DNA of 64,000 bases from Pseudomonadales bacterium (GTDB lineage: Bacteria; Pseudomonadota; Gammaproteobacteria; Pseudomonadales; Azotimanducaceae), in the NCBI GenBank assembly GCA_029251375.1, contig JAQXDL010000008.1:35019-99018 (forward strand). Reading direction: 5' to 3'. The first letter of the stretch is position 1. Each line of letters starts with the position of its first letter. The notes under the pieces are model-generated. The model saw only the letters and a list, made by a program, of their open reading frames with translations, had not been told where the DNA came from and ran no database searches. Both the position numbers and the translations under genes were made by a program. Below are positions 46,072 to 55,622 of the stretch, one piece after another.

Positions 46072-46932
46072 TTAAACTGCAAAAATGGTTGTGACGAGCT
46101 CACTTATGGCTCGCTGAACCTCCTCATCGTCTGTTACAGCCTTTGAGACAGCAACTTCCGCTGCCCGCAGCGGTGCGACACCTTTGCACATCAACTGTCC
46201 CGCATAGACCAATAATCTTGTACTCACACCTTCATCGAAGCCGTGATGTTTAAGGTTTCGAACCCTTGATCCTAATCGCGCTAAATCGAGTGCCTGCTCA
46301 TCGGACACTCCGCTCTCGTGAGCGATAATGCTCGCTTCTTGCTGCTCACCTGGGTAGTCAAAATCAATCGCAATGAAACGTTGCCGGGTACTTGGCTTTA
46401 AGTCTTTGAGGACGTTTTGATAACCAGGGTTGTATGATATGACGAGCAAAAAGTTAGGGTGTGCATCAAGGATGATGCCTTGTTTTTCAACCGGCAGGAT
46501 ACGTCTGTGGTCTGTTAAACTGTGGATGAGAACGGTCGAGTCTTTTCGGGCCTCAACGATCTCATCTAGGTAACAAATCGCGCCCTCTTTCACCGAACGT
46601 GATAACGGTCCGTCCTGCCATACAGTCTCGTCTCCCTGCAGTAAAAATCGACCAACTAAATCAGTTGCACTTAGGTCCTCATGACAAGCAACAGTTTGCA
46701 GTGGCTCCGTTACCGTACGTCGCTCTGGCGTACTTTCTTCCCCTTTAAATAGCCTATGTGCCATATATTCAACAAAGCGCGTTTTGCCGCATCCAGTTGG
46801 CCCTTTCAACAGCACAGGCAAACGTTGTTCATAAGCCGAGGAAAATATTTCCACCTCGTCACCTAAAGGCAAATAATAAGGCACCTCTTTTGGCCCGTTA
46901 GCTTCGTTTGTCGTTGCGTTACTCAGGGTCAT
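46072..46932 (-). CDS. CbbQ/NorQ-type MoxR AAA+ ATPase
   Basis: A 286-residue AAA+ ATPase of the CbbQ/NirQ/NorQ/GpvN family. Walker A GPTGCGKT is near residues 40-47, Walker [11 protein letters not shown] near 117-126, sensor-1 [11 protein letters not shown] near 158-168, and the arginine-finger region [11 protein letters not shown] near 176-186. The C-terminal lid domain is present. Known members remodel a bound metalloenzyme with a VWA partner, here the downstream gene. Its ATG overlaps the stop of the enoyl-CoA hydratase. Confidence 0.9.
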   Translation of the reverse strand: MTLSNATTNEANGPKEVPYYLPLGDEVEIFSSAYEQRLPVLLKGPTGCGKTRFVEYMAHRLFKGEESTPERRTVTEPLQTVACHEDLSATDLVGRFLLQGDETVWQDGPLSRSVKEGAICYLDEIVEARKDSTVLIHSLTDHRRILPVEKQGIILDAHPNFLLVISYNPGYQNVLKDLKPSTRQRFIAIDFDYPGEQQEASIIAHESGVSDEQALDLARLGSRVRNLKHHGFDEGVSTRLLVYAGQLMCKGVAPLRAAEVAVSKAVTDDEEVQRAISELVTTIFAV

Positions 46933-47750
46933 TCTCCAGTCCAGTTAGGGTTGCGCTTTTCTATAAAGGCTCTCACCGCTTCGGTGTAATCTTTTTGCTT
47001 CATCATGTCATTTAATAACGATTCACTATCTCGTACTGAGGCGCCAACATCTCTATGCAAGTCTGTGTATATCTGCCGCTTCGTCGCACTAAGGGAAGCG
47101 GGTGAAACACTATTTTTCATCATCTTGGCGTAACTAATGGCCTCATCTAATAGGCTGTCATTTTCTACGATGCGATTAACGAGACCAAGCCGCTCAGCCT
47201 CTTCCGACATGAATATACGGCTTGTGAATAGCAGATCATTTGCTCGTGCCAATCCTATAATCCGTGGTAGTAACCATGACAGTCCATACTCCGCTGGCAA
47301 ATTAAGTTTGCCATGGGCCGTGGTAAATTTTACGCCGGGAACAGCAAAGCGGATGTCAGCAAAACAAGCCAGAACAAGTCCCACGCCGGCTGCCGGTCCG
47401 TTCATGGCGGCAATGATAGGTTTCGTCAAACCAAAGTGATAGGCAAAAGGTGCGTCGAACTCTGGACGCACACCATAACCCGGCATCGCAATCGATTCAG
47501 ATGTACCGGGATCATAGCCGCCTTTTTCCGCGTGTCCTTGCAAAGCTTTTGAATCCGCACCTACACAGAAACCACGCCCTGCACCGGTAACAATAATGAC
47601 TCGCACTTCATTGTTCGCCTCCAGCTCCGCTAACAGCCACCGGTACTCGGTATGCATGCGCCCCGTCCAAGCGTTCATTCTCTCTGGCCGGTTTAACGTA
47701 ATCACAGCGATTTCTTCGTTTATCTCAAAAAGAATCGTCTTAAGATCCAC
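46929..47750 (-). CDS. Enoyl-CoA hydratase family protein, MoxR-linked
   Basis: A 273-residue crotonase starting GTG, overlapping the alpha/beta hydrolase stop by 11 bases. The oxyanion motifs are [15 protein letters not shown] near 56-70 and [23 protein letters not shown] near 112-134; the usual catalytic Glu is in [12 protein letters not shown] near 147-158. The C-terminal FIEKRNPNW motif is present. Tight coupling to a MoxR-VWA pair is unusual for a crotonase. It probably acts on a CoA ester related to the pathway served by the activated enzyme. Confidence 0.83.
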   Translation of the reverse strand: MDLKTILFEINEEIAVITLNRPERMNAWTGRMHTEYRWLLAELEANNEVRVIIVTGAGRGFCVGADSKALQGHAEKGGYDPGTSESIAMPGYGVRPEFDAPFAYHFGLTKPIIAAMNGPAAGVGLVLACFADIRFAVPGVKFTTAHGKLNLPAEYGLSWLLPRIIGLARANDLLFTSRIFMSEEAERLGLVNRIVENDSLLDEAISYAKMMKNSVSPASLSATKRQIYTDLHRDVGASVRDSESLLNDMMKQKDYTEAVRAFIEKRNPNWTGE

Positions 47751-48417
47751 TAATTAGCTCCTCCACCGATTTATATATATTGTCTTGCGCACCCTGAAAA
47801 AAATGGTCCGCATGTCCAACAACCGTCACGTTCTCGGATCCAAAATAATGCGTTAAGTCTTGAGCGGCGACAACATGGTCTCGTTCGCCGACGATCACTT
47901 GGGTTCGACAAGGCGGCGGCGTGACAGGCGCAGGTAACATCTGCAGAGGAGGCGCGATGAGCAAACAGCCGCGAATTTGGGCACCTAGTTCAGGATAAAA
48001 TGATTTCAATTGACCCAACGCCTGATAGGTCATGCCAGCGCCAAAAGAATACCCGCATAAATAGATCGACCCGTCTGAGCTCGAATTGTCAGGGTTTGAG
48101 TTGTCATGGCTAGCGCTACTATGCTGCTTGAATGCCATCATCTGACGGGAACAATAGGATGCAACTGACAACACATCTTGCCATTCTTCGGTACCACTGT
48201 ATTGGCCCTGACTGCGTCCCACGCCGCGAAAATTGAAGCGTGTAGTGCTGACACCCAAGCGATTAAACGCCTCCGACAGAGTACTCAAAACACCATCATG
48301 CATAGAGCCACCATAGGATGGGTGAGGATGACTCAAAACTGCCATGTGTTTGCCAGCCGTATCATCGATCAAAGCCTCTAGATCACCCGCTTCCCCCGAT
48401 ACAAACTTAGATTGCAT
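47740..48417 (-). CDS. Alpha/beta hydrolase of the dienelactone-hydrolase/COG2945 type
   Basis: A 225-residue hydrolase. It opens with VLSHPHPSYGGSMHDGVL, and TRFNFRGVGRSQGQYSG near residue 59 is diagnostic of COG2945. The nucleophile elbow reads GYSFGAGM near residue 120. The closing VGHADHFFQGAQD supplies the His. It is the first gene of the minus operon with the hydratase, ATPase and VWA protein. The substrate is unknown; thioester or lactone hydrolysis would fit. Confidence 0.82.
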   Translation of the reverse strand: MQSKFVSGEAGDLEALIDDTAGKHMAVLSHPHPSYGGSMHDGVLSTLSEAFNRLGVSTTRFNFRGVGRSQGQYSGTEEWQDVLSVASYCSRQMMAFKQHSSASHDNSNPDNSSSDGSIYLCGYSFGAGMTYQALGQLKSFYPELGAQIRGCLLIAPPLQMLPAPVTPPPCRTQVIVGERDHVVAAQDLTHYFGSENVTVVGHADHFFQGAQDNIYKSVEELISGS

Positions 48418-48511
48418 ACAACTTAACTTCTCAGGTTTTGTTCCAATCTATCATAGTTACTAGCTCATCGGTTGGTTACAATAGAGCCACTACAAGTCTA
48501 AGCTATCATCT

Positions 48512-49030
48512 ATGCGCATTGCCTTATTTTTTTTTATTCTGATTCCGATACTGGAAATGTATATCCTTATTCAGGTTGGCTCCTACATCGGCGCCATACC
48601 AACAATCGCATTGGTTGTACTAACGGCAACCATCGGCATTTGGCTGCTGCGACTTGAAGGTTTGTCAACTCTTAATCGTGTCCAAGAAAAATTGAATGCA
48701 GGGCAAATTCCCGGCACTGAATTACTCGAAGGCGTCATGCTACTCGTTGGTGGCGCACTATTGTTAACGCCGGGCTTTGCAACAGATGCCATTGGATTTT
48801 GTTGCCTGCTACCGTTTCTTAGAAGACCGATTGCTACATGGCTGATGCACAAGGGAGTGCTGGGTGCGATGCAGTTTGGTTCAAGCCCCTTTAGTGCCAA
48901 TAATTACCACCAACCAGAAGGTGTAATTGACGGTGAATTCGAAGTACCGGCGACCTTTGAGGAAACAAACGCCAAACAGACAATCGACAAGTCACACGTC
49001 AGTACGAGCGATGATTCATCCGATCGATGA
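48512..49030 (+). CDS. fxsA: FxsA family membrane protein
   Basis: A 172-residue inner-membrane protein. The hydrophobic N-terminal helices and LEMYILIQVGSYIGAIPTI, followed by GVMLLVGGALLLTPGFATDAIG near 75-96, are the FxsA family. E. coli FxsA overexpression relieves F-mediated exclusion of phage T7; its native role is unclear. The C-terminal 45 residues are polar. It diverges from the hydrolase operon and is followed six bases later by the oxygenase. Confidence 0.88.
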   Translation: MRIALFFFILIPILEMYILIQVGSYIGAIPTIALVVLTATIGIWLLRLEGLSTLNRVQEKLNAGQIPGTELLEGVMLLVGGALLLTPGFATDAIGFCCLLPFLRRPIATWLMHKGVLGAMQFGSSPFSANNYHQPEGVIDGEFEVPATFEETNAKQTIDKSHVSTSDDSSDR

Positions 49031-49036
49031 AATAAG

Positions 49037-49990
49037 ATGATGTCACAAAAACCAATACCCACATTCGATTTTGTTGATCTAACGGATCCGAGCAAAAACC
49101 ACCAATTGCTGAAAGACATGGCCATCGCCTGTGAACAATGGGGCTTTTTTAAAATAATCAATCATGGTTTGGAGGATCGATTTAGCCAATCCATATTGCA
49201 GCAGATGATCAACTTCTTTGATCTTTCCACTGAGGCAAAACAATCGATCAAAAAACACGCGAACCAACCCTGGGGCTTCTACGATCAAGAACTGACGAAA
49301 AATCGCAAAGATTGGAAAGAGATTTTTGATTTCAACCTGCATGAAGCAGATGATCATTCAATTTGGTCAACTGAAACGCCTGACTTCAAACCGGTCATGA
49401 GCAATTGGTATCGCTCCTGTGAAGGTATCAGCGAGCGCTTGCTGCAGTGCTTCTCCGAAATACTTGCTGACAACCGTGACCACCTTGCAGCAAATTTTAA
49501 AGGTAACAATAGTAGCTTCCTGAGACTTAACTACTACCCGCAATTGCCAGACACAACATCACTTGAAAATCTAAACGGCGAGTCAGATGAGAAAAACAAG
49601 CCACTTGGGATTAGCGAACATACAGACGCCGGCGCCTTAACGATACTGGCGCAGGATGATGTCGCAAGCCTGCAAGTCCTTCGCGATGGCAAATGGACCA
49701 CGATTGAACCGGAAAAAAATGCATTTATCATAAACATAGGCGACATGATTCAAGTTTGGTCAAATGATCGATTCAAAGCACCACCACACAGAGTGCTCAC
49801 CAACAACTCCTCCGCGCGATACAGTGCCGCGTTTTTTTACAATCCTTTGTATCAATCTGTTTGTGAGCCTCTTGTAAAAAGCGGTCCTCGATACCGGCCT
49901 GTTCATTGGGGCGAGTTTAGAGCCGCTCGCGCTAACGGTGACTACGCTGATCACGGTGAGGAGAACCAAATTAGTGACTATCGCATTTGA
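49037..49990 (+). CDS. Isopenicillin-N-synthase-like 2OG-Fe(II) dioxygenase
   Basis: A 317-residue member of the 2OG-Fe(II) oxygenase family. N-terminal DIOX_N region contains CEQWGFFKIINHG near 32-44. The iron triad is visible: HTDAG (H and D near residues 195-197) and HRVLTN (His near 251), with the 2-oxoglutarate Arg in ARYSAAFFYNP near 261-271. These enzymes hydroxylate or close rings on small molecules. It follows fxsA closely but the shared role is unknown. Confidence 0.86.
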   Translation: MMSQKPIPTFDFVDLTDPSKNHQLLKDMAIACEQWGFFKIINHGLEDRFSQSILQQMINFFDLSTEAKQSIKKHANQPWGFYDQELTKNRKDWKEIFDFNLHEADDHSIWSTETPDFKPVMSNWYRSCEGISERLLQCFSEILADNRDHLAANFKGNNSSFLRLNYYPQLPDTTSLENLNGESDEKNKPLGISEHTDAGALTILAQDDVASLQVLRDGKWTTIEPEKNAFIINIGDMIQVWSNDRFKAPPHRVLTNNSSARYSAAFFYNPLYQSVCEPLVKSGPRYRPVHWGEFRAARANGDYADHGEENQISDYRI

Positions 49991-50121
49991 CACCCCTCAA
50001 CGATAAGTAGGCAAGCCATCAAACTTGATTTGAATAGGTGCACCTAGCGCCTTTGTTTGTGCCTAGGTGAATACCCAAATACAATGCGACAAAACCACCT
50101 AGCTAGGGGAAGACATAAATA

Positions 50122-50550
50122 ATGCCAGACCTGAATAGACCGCTTGATGCATCAATCAAAACAGCGGCGTCTGAGATAGATACGCTCGATCGCGGTCAAA
50201 AAAAGTCAAATAAGAAAAACAGACCCAAAAGCAAAATAAACGCCAAGTCTGCTTTGGTCGTCGTTGTTGCCGTCAGCGTTTTTATTCAGATGGATGAATT
50301 ATCCCGTTGGCTTTTCGGTCTGCCTGACGAAGCGGTAAAATCAGACATTGTTGAGCTTCTAGAGCACACCGATCAAAAACTTCAAGACGGCTTTCAACAC
50401 ACAGGGCGCTATCCAGAAACACTACCGGCGTCCACGCCGACATGGTTAGTTGGCTATAAAAGAAATCTTGCTGGCTATCAACTTTCAGCAAAAATTAACG
50501 ATGTTTCAGCCTCCCTTGAGCGCCAAGGCTCAAGTGTTACTATCGACTAG
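50122..50550 (+). CDS. Hypothetical single-helix membrane protein
   Basis: A 142-residue protein that I do not recognise. It begins with a polar, Lys-rich 40-residue tail (KKSNKKNRPKSKIN), then one hydrophobic segment (about residues 44-58, ALVVVVAVSVFIQ) and a soluble C-terminal 85 residues, perhaps pilin-like in size. GGGGAAG precedes the ATG, supporting that it is expressed. It stands alone between the oxygenase and the convergent MATE gene. Confidence 0.6.
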   Translation: MPDLNRPLDASIKTAASEIDTLDRGQKKSNKKNRPKSKINAKSALVVVVAVSVFIQMDELSRWLFGLPDEAVKSDIVELLEHTDQKLQDGFQHTGRYPETLPASTPTWLVGYKRNLAGYQLSAKINDVSASLERQGSSVTID

Positions 50551-50641
50551 CGAAGCCACAAAACAACACGGTTAGATCGTTTGCTCATATACTTGCCGAT
50601 GGGCACCTAGACAGCGGTCATGCCAATGACAATGACAACGA

Positions 50642-50667
50642 GCAACGGGCAACGGGCAACGGGCAAC
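50642..50667. repeat. Tandem 7-base repeat GCAACGG
   Basis: GCAACGG is repeated at 50642, 50649 and 50656 with a partial fourth copy, in the gap between the hypothetical protein and the MATE gene. A slippage product is likely. Confidence 0.75.
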
Positions 50668-50725
50668 TTACAGACCAACATCATCAGCACGATACCTGCC
50701 CCGACGAAGTCGCCATAATTTCACC

Positions 50726-52099
50726 CTATCGTTCTGACAATTGTCGAATGAACGCGTCATTTCGACTGAGCCAATATAGTCTAGACAAGGCAAATATGGA
50801 TACGACTACCAGCGCGAGAATAAGTGCAAGCCAGAAACCATAAACACCATAAGCTTCTCCAAACCAACCAAAGCCTAACGCCGCCGCTAAGGGAAAACCA
50901 AACAACCAGTAGCCAAGTAGTGTAATCAGCATAGGTACGCGGGTGTCTTTGTAGCCTCGCAGAGCCCCTATGGCCGTTGCTTGGCAGTTGTCGAACAATT
51001 GGAAGACCGCGACAAACAACATCAGGCTCGCTGCCAGTTCGAGTACACCCGAATCATTTGTATAGATCGACGCAATGCTATGTCGCAGCGCGACCACCGC
51101 TCCAATACTGATCACACCAATAATGACCGTTGCCAGCATTGCTATTTTTGCAACCAGCCTGGCCGCATCCAGCTTATCTGCACCAACATTGAAGCCAATG
51201 CGAATTGAAGCGGCAATGCCAATCGCTAGAGGAAACATGAAGGTGATACCGCCCACATTCATCGCTATCGTATGGGATGCAACAGCATCCGCGCCGAGAC
51301 GTCCAGCCATCAGCGTGACCGAAGTAAACAATCCCATTTCAAAAAACATGGTCGCGCCGATCGGCAAGCCAATTCGCAGTAATCGCAACATACGGCCAAG
51401 GTTCGGCTTCGAGAACTTTTCCTGCCAGCCTATATGTCGAAAACGAGCAGACAAAACGACCAATGCAATGAGAACAAATTCAAGCCACATCACTATCGCT
51501 GTTGCATAGCCACACCCCACACCACCGAGTTCCGGTAAACCAAACAGGCCGTACATAAAAATGTAGTTCAAGGGTACTTTCAGTAACAGCGCGAATACAG
51601 CGATAAACATCGCTGGCCTAGTAAAACCCAAGGCTTCGGCAAAATATCGAAGCACAAAGTAACCCATCACGCCCGGAATACCCCAAGCCGCAGCCTGCAA
51701 GTACGCCACGGATATTTCAATTGCAGCCGCATCAACCCCCATCAATTCATAGAAAAAACGCGAATTCATCAGCAATACAACAATCAACACAGACGCAATG
51801 AGCGCCATCCATAACGCTTGACGCACAACCTCGCCTATCTCCTGCTGTTTTCCAGACCCATGCATCTGCGCAATGGTCGGTGTCACAGCCTGCAGGAAAC
51901 CCATCATCATGATCATGGCGGGCCACATGAAGGCTCCACCCAAGGCAACGCCTGCCAAATCAACAGCACTAAAGCGCCCCGCCATGACATTATCGACGAC
52001 ACCCATGCCCATCTGCGCTAGTTGTGCCGCCATTATGGGTAAAGCGAGGGTTACCAGTTGAGAATATTCTGATCGTTCTCTTGTCGTTTCACTTGTCAT
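50726..52099 (-). CDS. norM: MATE-family efflux transporter, NorM type
   Basis: A 457-residue MATE transporter closest to NorM. Features: the opening LVTLALPIMAAQLAQMGMGVVD, MAGRFSAVDLAGVALG near 39-54, the ALGFTRP motif near 154 and IRIGFNVGADKLDAA near 293-307. NorM proteins export cationic antibiotics and dyes in exchange for Na+ or H+. The symbol is given from sequence class only. It diverges from the receptor-barrel gene at 52430 with a 330-base gap. Confidence 0.87.
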   Translation of the reverse strand: MTSETTRERSEYSQLVTLALPIMAAQLAQMGMGVVDNVMAGRFSAVDLAGVALGGAFMWPAMIMMMGFLQAVTPTIAQMHGSGKQQEIGEVVRQALWMALIASVLIVVLLMNSRFFYELMGVDAAAIEISVAYLQAAAWGIPGVMGYFVLRYFAEALGFTRPAMFIAVFALLLKVPLNYIFMYGLFGLPELGGVGCGYATAIVMWLEFVLIALVVLSARFRHIGWQEKFSKPNLGRMLRLLRIGLPIGATMFFEMGLFTSVTLMAGRLGADAVASHTIAMNVGGITFMFPLAIGIAASIRIGFNVGADKLDAARLVAKIAMLATVIIGVISIGAVVALRHSIASIYTNDSGVLELAASLMLFVAVFQLFDNCQATAIGALRGYKDTRVPMLITLLGYWLFGFPLAAALGFGWFGEAYGVYGFWLALILALVVVSIFALSRLYWLSRNDAFIRQLSER

Positions 52100-52429
52100 C
52101 TATACTTTTGTTTAACCTTCAGTCATTGCAGGTTTGTCATTGGATCTGGTCATCGCACCCATGATCACAATCATCTTAAAAACCGACAACGATACTTATT
52201 TCGATTGCCGGCACCATATTTTCATTGAAAAACAACATCGAAAAACAAATTGATCATCTGTAGATTAATCAATGTTGTTGATAGTACTCATTGTAGTCGA
52301 TTAGCGACGCAAATCTTGACGACCGTCTATTTAATTGACCGTCACTCTGAAGAATCACGGCTTGAATCCATTAAATTCCGAGCATAGACTCATGATAAGA
52401 GAGTTGAAGCGCTCTTGAGGGGGTATTGT
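52100..52429. other. 330-base divergent intergenic region
   Basis: Separates norM (minus) and the barrel gene (plus). I see no hairpin of note, tRNA or small gene. It must hold both promoters but no clear pair of boxes was assigned. GAGGGGG at 52417-52423 is the ribosome site of the barrel gene. Confidence 0.4.
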
Positions 52430-54010
52430 ATGAGATTACTGGTGCTGGCAGTAACATTCCTGCTACTTTTATTGAGCTTGCCAAATCATGCGAGTTCAGT
52501 TCGCAGCAATAGTGTTGAAGTTCGCCCAAGCTCTTTGCTCAAACCGACCTTAACTGGTGATTCACCCTACACGCTGCTTGGCATCACAAGCGAATCTCTC
52601 TCCCGGGCATATACGGAGGAATTTGATCAGCCTATATTTTGGTTTAACCGATCTTGGCAAGACCCTCTCCCGCTTCAGTCGCAACATACAATTCGCCCCT
52701 ATGTTCAGCAAGGTAGATTGATTTCAACGTCGACGCTCAGCTCATCCGTTAACATCAGCTACTCTTCGTCACTCGCTATTTGTTGCTCGTTGAATGAACC
52801 ATTCGGATTCTCAGCAAACACTGGCGCGATCAAACCTGACTCAACCTTTTTCGATCAACCTGTGCCCTTTAGAGAACCTCTGTCGAGTAGCAGCTCTAAG
52901 CTGATTGCCAGTCGCGCTCAGTTAGCACTACTCGCTAATCACGATATACCGTTACATATCGAACGGATGCATCGGCATGACACAGCCGCAGGCAACGCGC
53001 GCAATTTTAATTGGCATATTAGCTCTCGGCTTGATCAGTCCTACTCAAAGCAGGCCTCACTGCGCGACAACTTGCAGCAAACTCAGTACTGGACAAACGA
53101 AGCACTAGTTCGCTGGTCAAGCGGTGAAGTTGAATTGACTATCGGCATTCAATTTGAGCGATTTGATCATCGTCAAAGTTTTAGTGAAAATTATTGTCAA
53201 TCCGGTTCCTGTGAAACCAATAGCCAGACCCTACGTGGGTCTGTTCAGCTCGCCTACGAGCTCAAACAGGGTTTGGATACCTACATTGATATCTCTAAAG
53301 GTGAAAATGCCGGCCTAAAGTTCGCAGAGGCCCTGTCGACTGCGCCGCTCGAATTACTTCCTTCCACCAACTATCGGCTAGGTTTGAGCAATGCGTTCAT
53401 GGACAATTCGCTATACATCAAAACCGCGTTGCACTATTCGGCAGGCGACGACAAGGTCGACAGTTTTTTAGCAGACAACTTCGGCAATGCAACTCGACGT
53501 ACAATGCGTGATACCGACAGTGCGTACGCTTGGAACGATAAGTTGACGAACACACAAGGTTTTGAAGTCGAAGGGCTTTATTCAATGACTGACGCTATCC
53601 AGTTTTCAATGGGCGTAAGCTATACAGAAGCAACATATAACGCAAACAACGCGAATTCCCAGCGTAGTCATCAGCTATCGCCTCTATGGCAGGGGTCAGC
53701 GTCGCTGCTTGTCAAAGACAAACTACCCGGCACAAAGTGGCAGTATTTAGTTAACCTGAACTTCACCCATGTCGGACAGGCTCAAGATGATTCGAGCTTC
53801 AACCCGACTCACACGTCGAGCATGATGAATGTACTCAGCAGCCAGGTCGGTATTCGTTCGCCAGATAGTCGGTATAATTTACTCGTTTGGAGCTTGAACA
53901 TGGATGGCGAAAACATCACGATCAATACAACTTCAACAGACCTGCGGAACCTCCAACAAAGTCCTAGATCGTCCTATGGCATAACCTTTACAGCTATTTT
54001 GGGTCACTAG
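52430..54010 (+). CDS. TonB-dependent-receptor-like beta-barrel lacking a plug domain
   Basis: About 526 residues from the ATG at 52430 (GAGGGGG upstream; the longer TTG start overlaps it). A signal peptide (cleavage near HAS) is followed by barrel strands. The second half has receptor-like stretches: VQLAYELKQGLDTYIDISKGE, TNTQGFEVEGLYSMTDAIQF, and YLVNLNFTHVG, ending GITFTAILGH. There is no N-terminal plug, TonB box or DPR motif, and the family usually runs 650-900 residues. It could be an eroded receptor or a plug-less porin. No TonB partner is nearby. Confidence 0.62.
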   Translation: MRLLVLAVTFLLLLLSLPNHASSVRSNSVEVRPSSLLKPTLTGDSPYTLLGITSESLSRAYTEEFDQPIFWFNRSWQDPLPLQSQHTIRPYVQQGRLISTSTLSSSVNISYSSSLAICCSLNEPFGFSANTGAIKPDSTFFDQPVPFREPLSSSSSKLIASRAQLALLANHDIPLHIERMHRHDTAAGNARNFNWHISSRLDQSYSKQASLRDNLQQTQYWTNEALVRWSSGEVELTIGIQFERFDHRQSFSENYCQSGSCETNSQTLRGSVQLAYELKQGLDTYIDISKGENAGLKFAEALSTAPLELLPSTNYRLGLSNAFMDNSLYIKTALHYSAGDDKVDSFLADNFGNATRRTMRDTDSAYAWNDKLTNTQGFEVEGLYSMTDAIQFSMGVSYTEATYNANNANSQRSHQLSPLWQGSASLLVKDKLPGTKWQYLVNLNFTHVGQAQDDSSFNPTHTSSMMNVLSSQVGIRSPDSRYNLLVWSLNMDGENITINTTSTDLRNLQQSPRSSYGITFTAILGH

Positions 54011-54023
54011 CCCTATATCCTTA

Positions 54024-55202
54024 TCACAATCCCAGAACCGCTTTTGCAATGATGTTGTGTTGAATTTCACTGGAGCCACCGGCGATGGTGTAACCGCGAT
54101 GGTGGAACAAACCACTTGCGATCATATCTTCATAATCTTCGCCAATCGGGTCAGCTCTACTCATGAATGAATCGACAGGCAAGCTGTAGTATCCAATCGC
54201 ATCAAACAGACAACGGTCCATGTCCTGAACCAATTGACTACCTTTGAGTTTCAACATGGAGGGTTCAGCACCGACCACACCACCGTTGTCGAAAGCAGAT
54301 AGTAGTCGTAACGCTGTCGCATTGAGTGCGTCTAAGCGGATTTCTAACGCGTCAATTTTTGTGAAAAATGCTTCGTCCAGTGGAATATCTCGATCACACT
54401 CACGTCTGGATATATCAATGATTCTACCTAGTAACCGTCGATTCTCGGCAACCCGAGAAACCAAGAGCCGTTCGTTTCCTAACAAATTTTTCGCTACCGC
54501 CCACCCTCTATGCTCTTCGCCCAATCGATTAGCCTTAGGCACACGTACCTCGTCAAAGAAAACCTGATTCCATAGGCGCTTGCCATTAAAAGCAATCAAC
54601 GGCTCAACGGTGACACCAGGGTCGTCCATATCAATTAGAAGAAAGCTAATACCAAGTTGCGGTTTGGCGCTGGGATCACTTCTTACCAATGCAAATATAT
54701 GATCCGCATGCTCCGCCGCGGACGTCCAAATCTTCGATCCAGTTACAATGTAATCATCACCATCTGAAATCGCCTGCGTTCGCACAGACGCAAGATCAGA
54801 CCCTGCTTGTGGTTCGCTGTAGCCCTGACACCAAGAAATATCTGCATTTAGTATCTTAGGTAGATAATGTTGTTGCTGCGCCTTAGTGCCATATTTAATA
54901 ATAGCGGGGCCGACCATACTAAAGCCAAAGCCCTGCAACTCAGGTGCATTCGCGCCGCGCATTTCGTTGTCGAACACTTGCCGACGTAGCATTGTCCAAC
55001 CTGTGCCGCCCATCTCAACCGGCCAATTTGGCGCAGCCCAGCCTTGACGATTGAGACTCCGGGTCCATTCATCTTGTTCAGCTTTATCAACCGGATAGCC
55101 TAGCTTTACTTTGCGCGCGATCTGCGGCGTTAGATTTTCTTTTAAAAATTCTCTTACCGCCGTCCTAAACGTCAGGTCTGACTGACTCAATTCCAACTGC
55201 AT
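54024..55202 (-). CDS. Acyl-CoA dehydrogenase family protein
   Basis: About 392 residues from the ATG at 55202; a TTG four codons upstream is less likely. ACAD motifs: WCQGYSEPQAGSDLASVR near 129-146, VTGSKIWTSAAEHADHIF near 157-174, and the C-terminal IAGGSSEIQHNIIAKAVLGL. It is close in design to the ACAD at 37269 and has a 13-base gap with the barrel gene on the opposite strand. It probably oxidises a long or bulky acyl-CoA with FAD. Confidence 0.87.
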   Translation of the reverse strand: MQLELSQSDLTFRTAVREFLKENLTPQIARKVKLGYPVDKAEQDEWTRSLNRQGWAAPNWPVEMGGTGWTMLRRQVFDNEMRGANAPELQGFGFSMVGPAIIKYGTKAQQQHYLPKILNADISWCQGYSEPQAGSDLASVRTQAISDGDDYIVTGSKIWTSAAEHADHIFALVRSDPSAKPQLGISFLLIDMDDPGVTVEPLIAFNGKRLWNQVFFDEVRVPKANRLGEEHRGWAVAKNLLGNERLLVSRVAENRRLLGRIIDISRRECDRDIPLDEAFFTKIDALEIRLDALNATALRLLSAFDNGGVVGAEPSMLKLKGSQLVQDMDRCLFDAIGYYSLPVDSFMSRADPIGEDYEDMIASGLFHHRGYTIAGGSSEIQHNIIAKAVLGL

Positions 55203-55622
55203 GAAATCATCCAACTGCTATACGAAGACTTTAGCATGCCACATTTCCTGTATTGCTGCTGATTGCATTTTCCGTCCTGATTCCGCTATTATCGCTTGGG
55301 TATTTTGGATACAAAGCCAGTGACTTTTTGATAACCCATGCGCCAAACTACGTAGTATTTCCATCCGTTTTCTATGATATTCGTTGGCTATTTTTTGTCA
55401 CCTGAATGATGCCCTATCCTGTTATCTAAATTGCACCAACGAGAACAAATAAGCACTCATTCAACACATAAAAAGTTCGGCCAAATTAAGTTCTATCCGG
55501 AGACTCGTGCGACAAGTCGTCATTATCAAAACAGCACCAAGCACAAAAAACGTCGAATTCAGAAATAAACGGACTAACCCGATCAGGGACTTTTCGTCGC
55601 CGATCACTGCTGAAGTTCAATA
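55203..55622. other. 420-base gap upstream of the ABC exporter genes
   Basis: Divergent region between the acyl-CoA dehydrogenase and the exporter. I see no gene, tRNA or strong hairpin. It should hold promoters in both directions; none was assigned. Confidence 0.4.

Noticed and set aside
43025..46932. Genuine norQ/norD or cbbQ/cbbO genes for denitrification or carbon fixation.
   Set aside because: No nor, nir or Rubisco genes are adjacent; only the activase class is supported.
11519..52099. Recent duplication of the three MATE genes.
   Set aside because: The three proteins share only family-level features and lie in unrelated contexts.
54024..54240. Fusion or overlap between the receptor barrel and the acyl-CoA dehydrogenase.
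   Set aside because: They are on opposite strands and converge with a 13-base gap; small overlapping frames are shadows.
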